64,000 nucleotides of DNA from Bifidobacterium animalis subsp. animalis ATCC 25527 (GCF_000260715.1 NC_017834.1:1302001-1366000), one strand, 5' to 3'. Positions 1-11,920 are shown, counted from the first letter of the stretch. A program made the numbers and translations. The notes: generated from the letters alone by a model not told the origin.

Positions 1-1791
<1,791 letters not shown>

Positions 1792-1947
1792 TCACTCCCT
1801 AACGGTGTTTGCAACAACACTCCTACAATAAGCGACTTGAGCCCCCTATTCCACTTTTTCCGGCTAATCTACGAAGATTTGCGCATTTTGGCATTCCTTC
1901 GCATTCCGCACACAAATGCATTGATGTCGCCCATAACCAACAAAGCA

Positions 1948-1974
1948 AAAGCGGCCCGCAACGCGAGCCGCTTT
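1948..1974 (-). terminator. Intrinsic terminator after hpf
   Basis: An 8-bp stem (aaagcggc 1948-1955 with gccgcttt 1967-1974) lies just downstream of the hpf stop. On the minus strand it is followed by a T-rich run, TTTTGCTTTGTT. It sits between hpf and secA, so secA probably has its own promoter in the roughly 150 bases that remain. Confidence 0.7.
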
Positions 1975-1994
1975 CCATTGAGGACGAAAACTGT

Positions 1995-2681
1995 TCAGGC
2001 CTTGCGCTCCTCTTCGAGCTTCTTGATATTCTCGGGGGTGTCGATCTCGAAGACGCCGTAGCTCCAGCCGTGACGGTGGTAGACGACCGACGGACGGCCG
2101 GTGTCCTTGTTCACGAACAGGAAGAAGTCATGGCCGATGAGCTCCATCTCATACAGCGCCTCATCGATGCTCATGGGTTCTGCGACATGCAGCTTGCGAC
2201 GGATGACGATCGGGGTGTCGCCGACGTGAACCTCGACGGACTCGCCCGGACCGAGATCTCCGGCGACTGCGGAGGCGGGGCTGTTGTCGACGTCCTCGTC
2301 ACCCATGATGTCTTCGCGCTCCTCGCTCGGCGGCACGAACTTGCCCGCATCGACCGGCACCGGCGTGTAGTTCTTGCGGTGGTCCTTGCGGCGATCGCGC
2401 GCACGGCGCAGACGCAGCGTGAGCTTGTCAAGCGCCAGATCGAGGGCGCTCACCTCATCGAGGCTGGACGCCTCGGCGCGAACCACGGTCGGACCAGCCA
2501 CAACGGTCAGTTCCACGCGGACGGCGGTGTCATGCAGACGTGGATTGCCTTCATGCGACAGCACGACCTGTACGCGCTGCGCGTCCGGCGCAATTGCGGT
2601 CACACGATTCATCTTGCTTTCGACGACGTCACGGAACTTCTGCTTGATCTGAATGTGACGGCCTGTCAGAACGATATCCAT
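1995..2681 (-). CDS. hpf: Long-form ribosome hibernation promoting factor (HPF/RaiA family)
   Basis: This 228-residue protein is the long form of HPF, which binds the 30S subunit and dimerizes 70S ribosomes into inactive 100S particles in stationary phase. The N-terminal half (residues 1-105, opening MDIVLTGRHIQIKQKFRDVV) is the S30AE/RaiA domain. The C-terminal half (from about residue 170, with EPMSIDEALYEMELIGHDFF and a VVYHRHGWSYGVFEI stretch) is the dimerization domain found only in long HPFs. A low-complexity acidic linker joins them. The ATG at 2681 has a good ribosome binding site, AGGGAGG, 5 bases upstream. Its position beside secA is common in actinobacteria. Confidence 0.95.
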   Translation of the reverse strand: MDIVLTGRHIQIKQKFRDVVESKMNRVTAIAPDAQRVQVVLSHEGNPRLHDTAVRVELTVVAGPTVVRAEASSLDEVSALDLALDKLTLRLRRARDRRKDHRKNYTPVPVDAGKFVPPSEEREDIMGDEDVDNSPASAVAGDLGPGESVEVHVGDTPIVIRRKLHVAEPMSIDEALYEMELIGHDFFLFVNKDTGRPSVVYHRHGWSYGVFEIDTPENIKKLEEERKA

Positions 2682-2950
2682 GTGGACCTCCCTAGACTCA
2701 AGCGGCTTTCACACCGCTATATACGGACCGAACGGCTACTGCCATTCGGATATGACTCATATTGTAACCGAGTTCGGGCAAGAATTGGCAAGACACGCCC
2801 CCGCTTTCCCCTATTTGTTGAAAAAACGGCGTCTTTTCCCACGAGTCGGAACGGATTGCTCACGTCGCAGACGCATATGCCGCGCCAAAGCACCGGTTTC
2901 GCCACAAGGCGCCTCCTCCAGCCACCACTGCAGGCAGTCACACCCCTTGC

Positions 2951-2956
2951 TACAAT
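2951..2956 (+). promoter_or_regulatory. -10 box of the rnpB promoter
   Basis: TACAAT ends 5-8 bases before the first P1 helix nucleotides of RNase P RNA, as expected for a -10 element. No convincing -35 hexamer is visible at 17 bases upstream. Confidence 0.55.
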
Positions 2957-2960
2957 CGGA

Positions 2961-3311
2961 CGCGAGACCTCTTGATGGCCGCGGCCACTTTGTGGCTGAG
3001 GAACTTCCGGGCTCCACAGAGCACGATGGCGGATAACGTCCGCCCAGGGTGACCTGAGAGATAGCGCAGCAGAGAACAGACCGCCTGCCTTCGGGCCGGT
3101 AAGGGTGAAACGGCGGTGCAAGAGACCACCGGGCGACTGGTGACAGGAGCCGCATGGCAAGCCTCATCGGGAGCAAGGCCAAGCAGAAGGCTATAGAGTT
3201 GCTCGCTCTGCCTTCGGGTAGGCTGCTAGAGCCTGACGGCGACGTCAGGTCGAGATGGATGGCCATCCATGCCTTCACGGCATGACAGAACCCGGGGTAT
3301 AAGAGGTCTCA
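2961..3311 (+). ncRNA. rnpB: RNase P RNA (bacterial class A)
   Basis: This is the catalytic RNA of RNase P, which matures tRNA 5' ends. The ends pair as the P1 helix (cgagacct near 2963 with aggtctc at 3304-3310). Inside are the conserved class A elements: gaggaa.ttccgggctcca near 3000, cagggtgacctgagagat near 3046, gccttcgggccggtaagggtgaaacggcggtgcaagag in pieces from 3088, and acagaacccggggtataa near 3286. Short reading frames crossing this region on the minus strand are shadows. The gene is transcribed toward the convergent recX. Confidence 0.95.
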
Positions 3312-3352
3312 CTCCTTATCTTTCGGTCTTTTCGGCATGATCGATTCGACTG

Positions 3353-3982
3353 TCATTCGTCGATCCGATGTCGAAACAACTCGTCACTTACGGCGCGCAG
3401 ATCCTCCGGCGCATGGCCCTTACGGCCTCCGGCGGACCAGAAGCGCCGTTTGCAGACCTCGACATCTTTACCAGCGTTCTTTTTCGCCACAGTCCTGCCG
3501 AGTTCCCACGCGCAGTCTTCGAACACCCCGGCCTGTGCGGTCTGCCGTACCATGCGTTCGGCCAGAGGGCGAGGAACACCCTTGCGCACCAGCTCCCGCA
3601 TGACACCACGCGCACCCATCATGCGGGCGGTGCAGGAACGAATCACATTGCGGGCGTATTCCTCATCGTCAATAAGTCCGAGCTCCTCGAGACGCGTGAC
3701 GACGCGCTCGATCACCTCGGCATCGTATTCCCGTTCGGCAAGCTTGTCCCGCAGGGATCCGCTGGACCGCGCGGCCGCGTCGAGCAGACGCAATGCGCTT
3801 TCCTTGCACTCATCTTCGTCATGCGGATCCGCCGCCACCAAATAGGCGAAACCCCCAGACAGCTTCCGACGCCGTTCCTTCGTCGGGCGCTTCCCCGGAA
3901 CGCCTCGATTTGAGCTGTTGGGTGCCGACGGCTCACGCACCATCTGCTCATGGGAGCTCAGAAACTCCTCTGCACTGATCAT
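3353..3982 (-). CDS. recX: Regulatory protein RecX
   Basis: RecX binds RecA filaments and caps or modulates RecA activity. The 209-residue protein has the three-helix repeats of the family, for example LLDAAARSSGSLRDKLAEREYDAEVIERVVTRLEELGLIDDEEYAR in pieces around residues 75-125, followed by a second and a third repeat. The ATG at 3982 is preceded by AGGAG with a 5-base spacer. The longer open frame to 4084 would run through the palindrome between recA and recX, so the shorter start is preferred. The N-terminal ~50 residues are poorly conserved. It lies immediately downstream of recA on the same strand, which is the classic recA-recX arrangement. Confidence 0.93.
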   Translation of the reverse strand: MISAEEFLSSHEQMVREPSAPNSSNRGVPGKRPTKERRRKLSGGFAYLVAADPHDEDECKESALRLLDAAARSSGSLRDKLAEREYDAEVIERVVTRLEELGLIDDEEYARNVIRSCTARMMGARGVMRELVRKGVPRPLAERMVRQTAQAGVFEDCAWELGRTVAKKNAGKDVEVCKRRFWSAGGRKGHAPEDLRAVSDELFRHRIDE

Positions 3983-4031
3983 GGCAACTCCTATTCCCCG
4001 CATTCCTTCGGTACGGCATGCAATACGCCGA

Positions 4032-4079
4032 TGCCCCGTGGATCGGGTGTCAGCCGGCTGACACCCGATCCACGGGGCA
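4032..4079 (-). terminator. Perfect 48-bp palindrome between recA and recX (attenuating hairpin)
   Basis: Bases 4032-4055 and 4056-4079 are exact reverse complements, with no spacer. The arms begin TGCCCCGTGGATCGGG. It starts 13 bases past the recA stop and no T-run follows on the minus strand. The position matches the partial terminator between recA and recX in other bacteria, where a fraction of read-through supplies a little RecX. Confidence 0.75.
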
Positions 4080-4092
4080 CCCAAAGAAGCAC

Positions 4093-5241
4093 TCAGGCTT
4101 CAGCACCCGTCTGAGCCTCCGCATTCGACTCACTGGTGGTTATAGACTCACCGTCCTCCTCCTCGGTGCCGTCGATGCCGAACTGGTCGTCGGTGGAGAT
4201 GAGCCCGGTCTTGACCTTCACCTGGGTGGAGATCTCCTCGGCGAGCTTCGGATTGTCGATGAGGAACTTACGCACGTTCTCACGGCCCTGCCCCAGCTGT
4301 TCACCGTTGTAGGTGAACCAGGAACCGGACTTCCTCACCACGTCGGTCTCCAACGCCATGTCGAGAATCGACCCCTCTTGCGAGATGCCCTGCCCATAGA
4401 GCATGTCGAACTCGGCGGTCTTGAATGGAGGTGCCATCTTGTTCTTGACCACCTTGACACGAGTGCGGTTGCCAATCGGCTCGTCCTTGTCTTTCAACGT
4501 CTGGATGCGGCGGATGTCCATGCGGACGGATGCATAGAACTTCAACGCCTTGCCGCCGGTGGTCGTCTCTGGGCTTCCGAAGAACACGCCGATCTTCTCT
4601 CGCAACTGGTTGATGAAGATGGCCGTCGTGTTCGCCTGTGCCAGCGCACCGGTCATCTTGCGCAGCGCCTGGCTCATGAGCCTTGCCTGCAGACCGACGT
4701 GGCTGTCACCCATATCGCCTTCGATCTCGGCCTTCGGCACCAACGCCGCCACCGAATCGATGACGATGACGTCAAGAGCCCCGGAACGAATGAGCATGTC
4801 GGCGATTTCCAGCGCCTGCTCCCCGTTGTCCGGCTGCGAAACGATGAGCGAATCGGTATCGACACCCAAGTGGCGCGCATACACGGGATCAAGGGCGTGC
4901 TCGGCATCGATGAACGCGGCCACGCCACCGTTCTTCTGCGCGTTGGCTACCACATGCAACGCCAGCGTGGTCTTGCCCGACGACTCTGGGCCATAGATCT
5001 CCACAATGCGCCCACGGGGCAGACCTCCGATGCCCAAAGCGGTGTCGAGGGCCAACGAACCGGTGGGAATCACTTCAATGTCCTGTTCCGGCCTATCTCC
5101 CAAACGCATGGCAGAGCCCTTGCCGAACTGCTTCTCCACTTGGGCCAACGCCGAATTGAGCGCATCCTCGCGCTTCTTGTCGACGCCAGGCGCCTCGGTC
5201 TTCTCCGTCTCCTTGACGGAGGACTTGCTTCGTGCAGCCAT
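4093..5241 (-). CDS. recA: Recombinase RecA
   Basis: RecA forms the ATP-dependent filament on single-stranded DNA, drives strand exchange and activates LexA self-cleavage in the SOS response. The 382-residue product shows Walker [11 protein letters not shown] at residues 84-93, [18 protein letters not shown] (Walker B and loop L1), [20 protein letters not shown] (loop L2) and an acidic glutamate-rich C-terminal tail. Length and motifs are normal. The start codon ATG at 5241 opens [14 protein letters not shown]. About 190 bases upstream lies a perfect LexA box over a promoter, so recA can be SOS-induced independently of the upstream DUF3046 gene. recX follows after the palindrome. Confidence 0.98.
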   Translation of the reverse strand: MAARSKSSVKETEKTEAPGVDKKREDALNSALAQVEKQFGKGSAMRLGDRPEQDIEVIPTGSLALDTALGIGGLPRGRIVEIYGPESSGKTTLALHVVANAQKNGGVAAFIDAEHALDPVYARHLGVDTDSLIVSQPDNGEQALEIADMLIRSGALDVIVIDSVAALVPKAEIEGDMGDSHVGLQARLMSQALRKMTGALAQANTTAIFINQLREKIGVFFGSPETTTGGKALKFYASVRMDIRRIQTLKDKDEPIGNRTRVKVVKNKMAPPFKTAEFDMLYGQGISQEGSILDMALETDVVRKSGSWFTYNGEQLGQGRENVRKFLIDNPKLAEEISTQVKVKTGLISTDDQFGIDGTEEEDGESITTSESNAEAQTGAEA

Positions 5242-5416
5242 CTGTACTCCTCACTTCAACAGTCAAACGCGCCATGATCGGCGAACACCCCAACCCTACC
5301 GGCACAGTGCCGGGCGGCACAAGCACACCTGGGCATTGTGGTCGGAGGACACCGATATCCACACATCATATGCAGCATACGCATGCAATCGACGCCGTGG
5401 CTTTCGCGATATGCCC

Positions 5417-5446
5417 AGTATACCCTCTCATGCGAACATTTGTTCG
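5417..5446 (-). promoter_or_regulatory. recA promoter with LexA (SOS) box
   Basis: CGAACATTTGTTCG at 5433-5446 is a perfect match to the Gram-positive/actinobacterial LexA operator (CGAAC-N4-GTTCG). A minus-strand -10 box TATACT lies at 5417-5422. The expected -35 position, 17 bases upstream, falls inside the LexA box, so bound LexA would block RNA polymerase. It drives recA, whose start is at 5241, giving a leader of about 170 bases. Confidence 0.88.
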
Positions 5447-5512
5447 AATGCGCCCATCTGCCGAGCAGTTCTCCACATTCTCAACACGCGCCGCCAGACC
5501 ACCCAAGCACCC

Positions 5513-5752
5513 CTAACGAAAATCGACGGGCAGCGGCGGTGCATTGTGATCCCGGCCCCAACGCTTCGCATCGGGCACATCCATCTGGTCGCACAACACA
5601 TTCCACACCACACGAGGCTCTTCGCCGGCAGCCAGCGCCTCCACCACCGTCATGCCACGCAACTGGGTGAGCCCCTGGTCATGGGCCAACGCCCTGCCAT
5701 AGGAGCGACCGAACACTTCTTCGAGCAACTGCCAGAATTCCCGCTCACGCAT
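5513..5752 (-). CDS. DUF3046 family protein
   Basis: This 79-residue protein of unknown function belongs to a family that sits beside recA in many actinobacteria. It opens MREREFWQLLEEVFGRSYGR and contains the family motif TVVEALAAGEEPRVVWNVLC near the middle, with a helical fold predicted throughout. The longer open frame to 5818 has no family similarity in its first 22 residues, so ATG 5752 is chosen; only a weak GGGG precedes it. It is on the same strand as clgR and recA. A terminator separates it from clgR, and the SOS promoter separates it from recA. Confidence 0.85.
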   Translation of the reverse strand: MREREFWQLLEEVFGRSYGRALAHDQGLTQLRGMTVVEALAAGEEPRVVWNVLCDQMDVPDAKRWGRDHNAPPLPVDFR

Positions 5753-5842
5753 GGCCCCAAGCATAACCGCGTCAGCACAGCGCCGCAAGGCGAGCCGAAC
5801 AACCCAGCTTCGACGCACCAGATTCGGCGCATAGATACGAAA

Positions 5843-5868
5843 AGGCCCGCCACCGAAGCAGCGGGCCG
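5843..5868 (-). terminator. Intrinsic terminator after clgR
   Basis: A 7-bp GC stem (ggcccgc 5844-5850 with gcgggcc 5861-5867) has a 10-base loop and is followed on the minus strand by TTTTCG. It lies 27 bases past the clgR stop. Confidence 0.8.
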
Positions 5869-5893
5869 ACAGTCACAGGCGAACGCCCGAATT

Positions 5894-6409
5894 TCACGCC
5901 TCGACGGAATCGAGGTAATCCGCGACCATGCGCAGCATCTGCGATGTGCTCAGACCCAGCGATTCCGAGATGGACGCCAGCAGCTCGGAGCTGGCCTCCT
6001 TCTGACCACGCTCGACTTCGGAGAGGTAGCCGAGGGAAACACCGGCCTTCTCACTCACCTCACGCAACGTCTTGTGATCGCGTGTACGAAGGTCGCGCAG
6101 CACATGCCCGATCGCCTCGCGCAAGGACACTTCCTTCACCTCGCCCACGGTCTCACGGCGGTGCACCATCGCGCGCGGACGTGCGGTCTCGGCGTCTTCC
6201 TCCTGCCACATGCGAGCGAGGGCGGCCTGATGCTCGTCCTTGGCCTTCTTCGCGGCACGGGCACGGAGAACCTGCTGCTGGGCGAACATCACCGCGCGGC
6301 GCTGGGCCGGAGTGAGTTCGCGCATGCGCGCACTGCCCGAGCGCACCTGCTCCGGAGTCTCAACCGACTTGACTTCAACTTGCTCGTTGACCATTGTCAT
6401 CTGTTCCAT
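5894..6409 (-). CDS. clgR: ClgR-type XRE-family transcriptional regulator
   Basis: ClgR is a helix-turn-helix activator of the clp protease genes and other stress functions in actinobacteria. The HTH domain (residues about 100-165 of this 171-residue form) reads [20 protein letters not shown] then [20 protein letters not shown] and [20 protein letters not shown], a close match to the family. The N-terminal ~95 residues are a bifidobacterial-type extension rich in Arg, Ala and Glu. ATG 6409 is chosen because AGGAAAGGTG precedes it by 6 bases. An ATG at 6442 overlaps the cinA stop as ATGA and is also possible. The gene probably forms an operon with cinA. Confidence 0.9.
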   Translation of the reverse strand: MEQMTMVNEQVEVKSVETPEQVRSGSARMRELTPAQRRAVMFAQQQVLRARAAKKAKDEHQAALARMWQEEDAETARPRAMVHRRETVGEVKEVSLREAIGHVLRDLRTRDHKTLREVSEKAGVSLGYLSEVERGQKEASSELLASISESLGLSTSQMLRMVADYLDSVEA

Positions 6410-6438
6410 CACGAACACCTTTCCTTTCCTACTACCCC

Positions 6439-7059
6439 TCATGAGTTTTCCCTTGTCTCCATTATCGGAATTTTTTCCTGTGAAGAACCTGTGAATTCTC
6501 TCATTTTTCCCAGAACACAGGCCACCGTGAGATGTCTAACCAGTTCTCGCGAGCCGCGTAACGCTAATCTGAGCGCAAAATCATGTTCTTGGATTACGCT
6601 ATGAGAAAAACATGGCACGTCGAAGCCGATATACACGGTTCCTGCCGGTTTTCCTTCGTCCGGGCCCGGCCCTGCGACACCAGTGGTAGACAACCCCACG
6701 ACTCCATGCGCATATTGCTCTTGGTAAAACAGATGGGCGGCCCCGCGGGCCATCTGCCGCGCGACTTCCGGGTCGACCGCGCCATGGGTCCGTAAGAGTT
6801 CCGCATCGATGCCCAACACCGTCGCCTTGGCGTGAATGTCATACGTCACCGCGGAACCGAGGAACACACTCGACGCCCCCGGAATCCGCACAAAGGAATC
6901 CGCGAGCAGACCTGCGGTGAGGGACTCCGCGCACGCAATCTTGAGTCCCCGCGCGTCGCAGTGAGCAAGAATATGGCGCGCCTGTTCGTCGCAATACCGC
7001 TGTACATCGGCCACGTCGGTCACACCGGCGAGTTCGGCGACCTCGAAAAGCTCTGCCAC
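6439..7059 (-). CDS. cinA: CinA-like nicotinamide-nucleotide amidase (C-terminal type)
   Basis: This 206-residue protein matches the stand-alone C-terminal domain of CinA, which deamidates NMN to nicotinate mononucleotide in pyridine nucleotide salvage. Visible motifs are [37 protein letters not shown], and [20 protein letters not shown] followed by GTVYIGF. The GTG at 7059 has AAGGAG 5 bases upstream. The longer frame to 7176 adds a sequence with no similarity. The stop overlaps a possible clgR start (ATGA), so the two are probably co-translated; cinA-clgR linkage is typical of actinobacteria. A link to NAD salvage is consistent with the niaP-nrtR genes elsewhere in the window. Confidence 0.88.
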   Translation of the reverse strand: MAELFEVAELAGVTDVADVQRYCDEQARHILAHCDARGLKIACAESLTAGLLADSFVRIPGASSVFLGSAVTYDIHAKATVLGIDAELLRTHGAVDPEVARQMARGAAHLFYQEQYAHGVVGLSTTGVAGPGPDEGKPAGTVYIGFDVPCFSHSVIQEHDFALRLALRGSRELVRHLTVACVLGKMREFTGSSQEKIPIMETRENS

Positions 7060-7175
7060 ACCTACTCCTTCCACGTCGTCATCTGCATGCAGTTCACTCT
7101 CAGTGTGAAAAATTGTGCAGACATTGTGAATAACGGCGTGTTGTCTGCATGTTTTGCATATATAGCGGCAAAGCA

Positions 7176-7207
7176 ACGGGCCCGCACACCGAAGTGCGCG
7201 GGCCCGT
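7176..7207 (-). terminator. Terminator after pgsA
   Basis: A 10-bp GC-rich stem (acgggcccgc 7176-7185 with gcgggcccgt 7198-7207) lies 34 bases beyond the pgsA stop. It separates pgsA from cinA. No T-run follows. Confidence 0.6.
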
Positions 7208-7240
7208 ATGCGATCGTTGCGACCGCTATCAGATATTCAC

Positions 7241-7894
7241 CTATTTGCGCGTCACCGCAGGTTCCGCGAACACGCCTCGCAGATACTCGTAACCGGAATA
7301 CAGGCACAGAATGAGCGAGAAGTAGATGAGCGCATACGCGACAATGAAGTACACGGTCAACCACGCCGGCTGCGACACGGCATGCGTGAAGCTCCACACC
7401 GGAATCAGCAGCAATCCGAGACCCAGGCAGAGCGTGAATGTCTTGTATTTGCCCGCCTGCGACGCCGCGATCACCTTGCCACCGTGGTCGATGACGAAGA
7501 ACCTCATGATCGTGATGCCGATCTCACGCACCACATAGAGGCCGGTGACGATCCAGCCGATCCACATATTGCCGAATTCGTTGAAGCAGGCGGCCACGAC
7601 GAGCGCACCAAGCGTGAGCAGCTTGTCGGCGATCGGGTCAAGGAGCTTGCCCAGTTCGGTCACCTGATTGTATTTGCGTGCCATCCAACCATCGATCTTA
7701 TCGGTCGACGCGGCGATGATGAACACGATGGCGGCGCCCCACCGCATGCCGATGTTGCGGGCACCCCATGCACCGCCGCCGATGTAGAGTCCCAGGAACA
7801 CGACAACGAGTATAATTCGGGCGAGCGTCACCAGGTTCGGCGGTGAACTCCACTGGCTCCACATCGATTGCTTGGTTGATTTCTCAGTCTCCAT
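7241..7894 (-). CDS. pgsA: CDP-diacylglycerol-glycerol-3-phosphate 3-phosphatidyltransferase
   Basis: PgsA makes phosphatidylglycerol phosphate, the first step toward phosphatidylglycerol and cardiolipin, in the cytoplasmic membrane. The 217-residue protein has the CDP-alcohol phosphotransferase signature D-G-x2-A-R-x8-G-x3-D-x3-D, seen here as DGWMAR then GKLLDPIAD around residues 67-90. There are several membrane helices, for example LARIILVVVFLGLYIGGG and the C-terminal VYFIVAYALIYFSLILCLY. The frame opens METEKSTKQSMWSQW; no strong ribosome site is visible, so an internal ATG is possible. It sits between cinA and ftsK, an order shared by other actinobacteria. Confidence 0.93.
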   Translation of the reverse strand: METEKSTKQSMWSQWSSPPNLVTLARIILVVVFLGLYIGGGAWGARNIGMRWGAAIVFIIAASTDKIDGWMARKYNQVTELGKLLDPIADKLLTLGALVVAACFNEFGNMWIGWIVTGLYVVREIGITIMRFFVIDHGGKVIAASQAGKYKTFTLCLGLGLLLIPVWSFTHAVSQPAWLTVYFIVAYALIYFSLILCLYSGYEYLRGVFAEPAVTRK

Positions 7895-8009
7895 AGTGGC
7901 TAGCGTACTCGCTTACATGTCCATAGCGTTGCCGTGTCGGACAACCTGCACCATATCCCGAGAAACATTCACACCGGCATGCCGCCGGGCACGCCCTGCA
8001 CCAAGTACA

Positions 8010-10868
8010 TCAGTACTCGGCAGTGCCGGAGGCACCAGAGGTCGGTTCAGCCGGGGCTCCAGCACCGGTCAGGCTGCCGCTCTCCCCCTTGATGAACGCA
8101 AGCACCTGCGGCAGATCCTGGGGCTGCACCAGCACCTCACGGGCCTTCGAACCTTCGGACGGCCCCACCACCCCACGCGATTCGAGCAGATCCATGAGTC
8201 GACCGGCCTTCGCGAAGCCGACGCGCAGTTTGCGCTGCAGCATGGATGTGGAACCGAACTGCGAACTGACCACGAGTTCAGCGGCCTGCAGCAGTTCGTC
8301 CATATCACCCCCGATGTCCTCGGTGGGATCGACCTTCTTCTGGTCCGCTTCCTTGGCCATCTGCTCGATATCCTCGCGGTAGCGCGGCTTACGTTGCGTG
8401 CGCACGAACTCGACGGCCTTGCGGATCTCGGACTCGTTCACCCACGCGCCTTGCACACGAATCGGCTTGGCCGAGCCCATGGGCAGGAAAAGCGCGTCGC
8501 CCTGTCCGATGAGCGTCTCGGCGCCGGTGGTGTCGAGAATGACCCTCGAATCGGTGGCCGAGGAAGTCGCAAAAGCCAGACGTGACGGAATGTTCGCCTT
8601 GATCAGGCCTGTGATCACATCGACGGACGGGCGTTGGGTGGCGAGCACCAGATGCACCCCCGCCGCACGCGCCAGCTGTGTGATGCGTTGGATCGAGCTC
8701 TCCACATCGTTCTTGGCCACCATCATGAGGTCGGCCATCTCGTCGACGACCACGAGCAGCGATGGATAAGGGGCCACATTGCGGTTCGACCCCGCCGGCG
8801 CATGGACCTTGCCGGCACGCACCGCCTTGTTGAAATCCTTCACGTCACGGAAGCCGAAGAACTCCAGATCGCTGTATCGGGCGTCCATCTCCTTGACCAC
8901 CCATTCCAATGCTTGGGCCGCCTTCTTCGGATCGGTGATGATCGGTGTGATCAAGTGGGGAATGCCCGCATATGCGGAGAGTTCCACACGCTTCGGATCG
9001 ACCATGATCATACGCACCTGATCGGGCGTGGCGCGCATGATGATCGACGTGAGCATCGAGTTGATGAAACTCGACTTGCCGGAACCCGTCGCACCCGCCA
9101 CCAGCAAATGCGGCATCTTCGTGAGGTCGGCAGTCACGAAATGCCCCTCAACATCCTTGCCCACACCGGTGAGCATAGGATTGGGGTCGTTCATCGCCTT
9201 ATCGGAGCGCAGCACATCGCCCAGATGCACGATCTCACGGTCGGCGTTCGGAATCTCGATGCCGATGGCGCTCTTGCCCGGGATCGGCGAGAGGATGCGC
9301 ACATCCGAACTAGCCACGGCATAGGCGATGTTCTTGTCGAGGTTCGTCACCTTCTCCACCTTGACGCCCGGTGCCACCTCCACCTCATACTGCGTGACCG
9401 AGGGACCTCGCAGGAAGCCCACCACCTTCGCATCCACCTTGAACTGGCGGAACGTCTCGTTCAGCGCATGGATCACCGTGTCGTTCGCCTGAGTGTGCGC
9501 GGCATGCGGTTTGCCCTTGACGAGCAGGTTCAGATCCGGCAGATGGTATGGCGTATCAGGCTGTTGCGGAATGTCAGGCATGCCTTCATGGTCTGCCGGC
9601 GTCGCGGAGGATGGCATGGGCCGCCGTACCCCGGAGCCGATTGGGGGCATGGGCGACGAGGTCGGCGACTGGTCGAGGATCTCGCCGGTCTGGGTGGAGA
9701 CCACCATCGTCTCGCCCTCCGCATCGAGATGCGCCCAAGGATCGGTGCCGGTGGCCGTCGCCGCAGGCATGGAGCCGGATGGCAGCGGAATGGTGCCCGA
9801 GGGCTGGGCGTTCCATGTGCCCGAGTCGATGCTCCGCGTGGCGTCGTCGTTGAAGGCACCACCGCTGCTCACCCTGCGCGGGCCCTCGTGCAGATCCGTT
9901 TCGTTGGCAGCCCCATGGCGGCTCGCTGCATTGAGGAATGCCTCGTCGCCTGCATAGCGATCGAGTTTCGTGTCGGTGCCGGAGCCCTTCCTGCGGCGAT
10001 GGAACAGCCTGGCGAGGAAGCCGCCCTTGCGGTCCGGTTCCGGCACGTCAGTGCCGTCATGCGCAGGCACGCCATCCGCGAACGCCAATGTGTCGTCGCC
10101 CACGCGCACCTCGTTCGGGAACTGCTCGACCTCGGGATCCGACTGCTGCGCATCCGCGGAATCAGCAGATCCCCGCCGAGAGAATCTACTCAGTTTCTGC
10201 GGAATCTCGGTCACATGGGTGCGCGTCATCAACAGCACGGAGAACACCGCGGCCACGACGAACACGATGATCGCGAACGTCTGGGAGAGCCCCCATGCCA
10301 GAGGTGATCCGACGACGAAACCGACCAGACCGCCAGCCTGCTGAATGTTCTGCCAGGAGAACTCCTTCGTGTCCGCAGCCATGACCACGTCGATGATCGA
10401 GCAAATCGACCACAGCAACATCACTCCTCCGGCAATCACCTGCGTGTTGTGGGATTGCTTGCCGGAGTTGCGCATGAGGCGAATCGCCAACACGATGAGC
10501 AACACCGGCACCACCACGCTCATCACACCGAAAATCGCGGAGGCGAACGAGTGCAGCCCGCGTCCGAGTGCGCCGTCGACGCGGAACCACTCGGACCCGC
10601 AGAAGAACACAGCGAGGATGATCATGACGAAGCACAATCCGTCCCGACGATACGCCGGGTCGTACTCCCCCACGCTCACCTTACGCACGGCAGAGCCGAA
10701 CGCCCGTGGCGCACATAGCAATGCCTTGTGCCAGAACGGTTCCGCTCCTTGGTTCCGCGCACCGCCCCGTGAACTCTGCGCGGAACCGGACGCACGTGAC
10801 CCCGTCCCGCCGCCGGAGGAGGAACGGGCGGTCCTGCCCTTCGATGATTTGGAAGATGATTGTGCCAT
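8010..10868 (-). CDS. ftsK: DNA translocase FtsK/SpoIIIE
   Basis: FtsK is a septum-anchored hexameric motor that pumps chromosome ends across the division site and activates Xer recombination at dif. The 952-residue protein has a basic, Ser-rich N-terminus, four membrane helices (about residues 80-220) and a long acidic/proline-rich linker. The RecA-like motor carries Walker [11 protein letters not shown] near residue 595 and Walker [14 protein letters not shown]. The C-terminal winged-helix gamma domain ([20 protein letters not shown] then [20 protein letters not shown]) recognises polar DNA sequences. Both Xer recombinases are also in this window. It starts 17 bases after the miaA stop. Confidence 0.97.
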   Translation of the reverse strand: MAQSSSKSSKGRTARSSSGGGTGSRASGSAQSSRGGARNQGAEPFWHKALLCAPRAFGSAVRKVSVGEYDPAYRRDGLCFVMIILAVFFCGSEWFRVDGALGRGLHSFASAIFGVMSVVVPVLLIVLAIRLMRNSGKQSHNTQVIAGGVMLLWSICSIIDVVMAADTKEFSWQNIQQAGGLVGFVVGSPLAWGLSQTFAIIVFVVAAVFSVLLMTRTHVTEIPQKLSRFSRRGSADSADAQQSDPEVEQFPNEVRVGDDTLAFADGVPAHDGTDVPEPDRKGGFLARLFHRRRKGSGTDTKLDRYAGDEAFLNAASRHGAANETDLHEGPRRVSSGGAFNDDATRSIDSGTWNAQPSGTIPLPSGSMPAATATGTDPWAHLDAEGETMVVSTQTGEILDQSPTSSPMPPIGSGVRRPMPSSATPADHEGMPDIPQQPDTPYHLPDLNLLVKGKPHAAHTQANDTVIHALNETFRQFKVDAKVVGFLRGPSVTQYEVEVAPGVKVEKVTNLDKNIAYAVASSDVRILSPIPGKSAIGIEIPNADREIVHLGDVLRSDKAMNDPNPMLTGVGKDVEGHFVTADLTKMPHLLVAGATGSGKSSFINSMLTSIIMRATPDQVRMIMVDPKRVELSAYAGIPHLITPIITDPKKAAQALEWVVKEMDARYSDLEFFGFRDVKDFNKAVRAGKVHAPAGSNRNVAPYPSLLVVVDEMADLMMVAKNDVESSIQRITQLARAAGVHLVLATQRPSVDVITGLIKANIPSRLAFATSSATDSRVILDTTGAETLIGQGDALFLPMGSAKPIRVQGAWVNESEIRKAVEFVRTQRKPRYREDIEQMAKEADQKKVDPTEDIGGDMDELLQAAELVVSSQFGSTSMLQRKLRVGFAKAGRLMDLLESRGVVGPSEGSKAREVLVQPQDLPQVLAFIKGESGSLTGAGAPAEPTSGASGTAEY

Positions 10869-10885
10869 AACGGTTGAATCCTACC

Positions 10886-11920
10886 TCAGACCGGTCCCGC
10901 ACCAGACGGCCGGCGAATATCGCCCAGATGATGCTGCACGTATTCCTGTGCATGCATGTCGATGGCATCGTAGTCGCCGGCGTCGGCGTGGTCGATGACC
11001 GCCATCGCATTGTCGACCAGAACCGGGTTCAATGCCGAGAGCCAGTGGATGCGCGGGTCTCGGCCGAACCATCCCATTTGCTTGCGGGCGAGGCGTTTAG
11101 TCTTCTGCGCGATGTCTGCCATGGTATCGTCCAAATCGACCAGACCATCGAGATGGTCGATCACCTGCTGGTAGCCGAGCGCACGGGCTGCGGTTGGCCC
11201 CAGATGGGAACGCAGACGCGCCACCTCATCCACGAAGCCCTCGTCGAACATCTGCCTCGTGCGCACGTCAATGCGCCTATCCAGATCGGCACGGTCAAGG
11301 TCAAGACCCAATTGCACCGACGGAATCACATAACGGTACCGGGGCAACGTGGCCGAATACGGTTTGCCGGTCACCTCGATCACTTCGAGTGCGCGAATGA
11401 TGCGACGGGGATTGCGCGGATCCATATGCTCGGCCGCCTGCGGATCCTTGACCGCCAGCTCGCGGAACAATGCCGTGGCTCCCTCGGTTCGCTCACGTTC
11501 CTCCAGATGCTCCCTAATCTGCGGATCGGTGCCCGGGAAGGAGATGTCGTCGATGGCCGCACGGGCGTACAGGCCGGAGCCGCCGACCAGAATCGGCCGT
11601 ATGCCACGCGACTTGAGATCGGCGATGGTTTCACGCGCCATCTGTTGGAACCTCGCGACGGACATCGTCTCGCTCGGCTCGATCACGTCGAGCAGATGAT
11701 GCCTGACCGCCGCACGTTCCTCGTCGCTCGCCTTCGCGGTGCCGATATCCATGCCGCGGTACATCTGGTAGGCGTCGGCATTCACTATCTCGGCACGTTC
11801 ACCACGATCGGCGAGTCTCTGGGCGATTGCGATGCCCAGACCGGTTTTCCCGGAGGCGGTGGGGCCGACGATCGAGATCACACGCGCGTCGTCATGGCGT
11901 TCAACTCCTGCGGATGGCAT
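10886..11920 (-). CDS. miaA: tRNA dimethylallyltransferase
   Basis: MiaA transfers the dimethylallyl group to A37 of tRNAs reading UNN codons; MiaB, encoded just upstream, then methylthiolates the same base. The P-loop is [19 protein letters not shown] and the family motifs [17 protein letters not shown] and [11 protein letters not shown] are clear. The family motif [10 protein letters not shown] is also present. ATG 11920 ([10 protein letters not shown]) is chosen because AAAGGA lies 7 bases upstream. A start at 11953 would lengthen the overlap with miaB. With this start the gene overlaps the end of miaB by 20 bases, indicating translational coupling. ftsK follows 17 bases downstream. Confidence 0.95.
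   Translation of the reverse strand: MPSAGVERHDDARVISIVGPTASGKTGLGIAIAQRLADRGERAEIVNADAYQMYRGMDIGTAKASDEERAAVRHHLLDVIEPSETMSVARFQQMARETIADLKSRGIRPILVGGSGLYARAAIDDISFPGTDPQIREHLEERERTEGATALFRELAVKDPQAAEHMDPRNPRRIIRALEVIEVTGKPYSATLPRYRYVIPSVQLGLDLDRADLDRRIDVRTRQMFDEGFVDEVARLRSHLGPTAARALGYQQVIDHLDGLVDLDDTMADIAQKTKRLARKQMGWFGRDPRIHWLSALNPVLVDNAMAVIDHADAGDYDAIDMHAQEYVQHHLGDIRRPSGAGPV

Noticed and set aside
2717..3278. Overlapping minus-strand frames of 147 and 155 codons
   Set aside because: They cross RNase P RNA, whose structure explains the sequence.
4018..5277. 419-codon open frame on the plus strand opposite recA
   Set aside because: It is the antisense shadow of recA in a high-GC genome; no family pattern, no ribosome site, and recA is certain.
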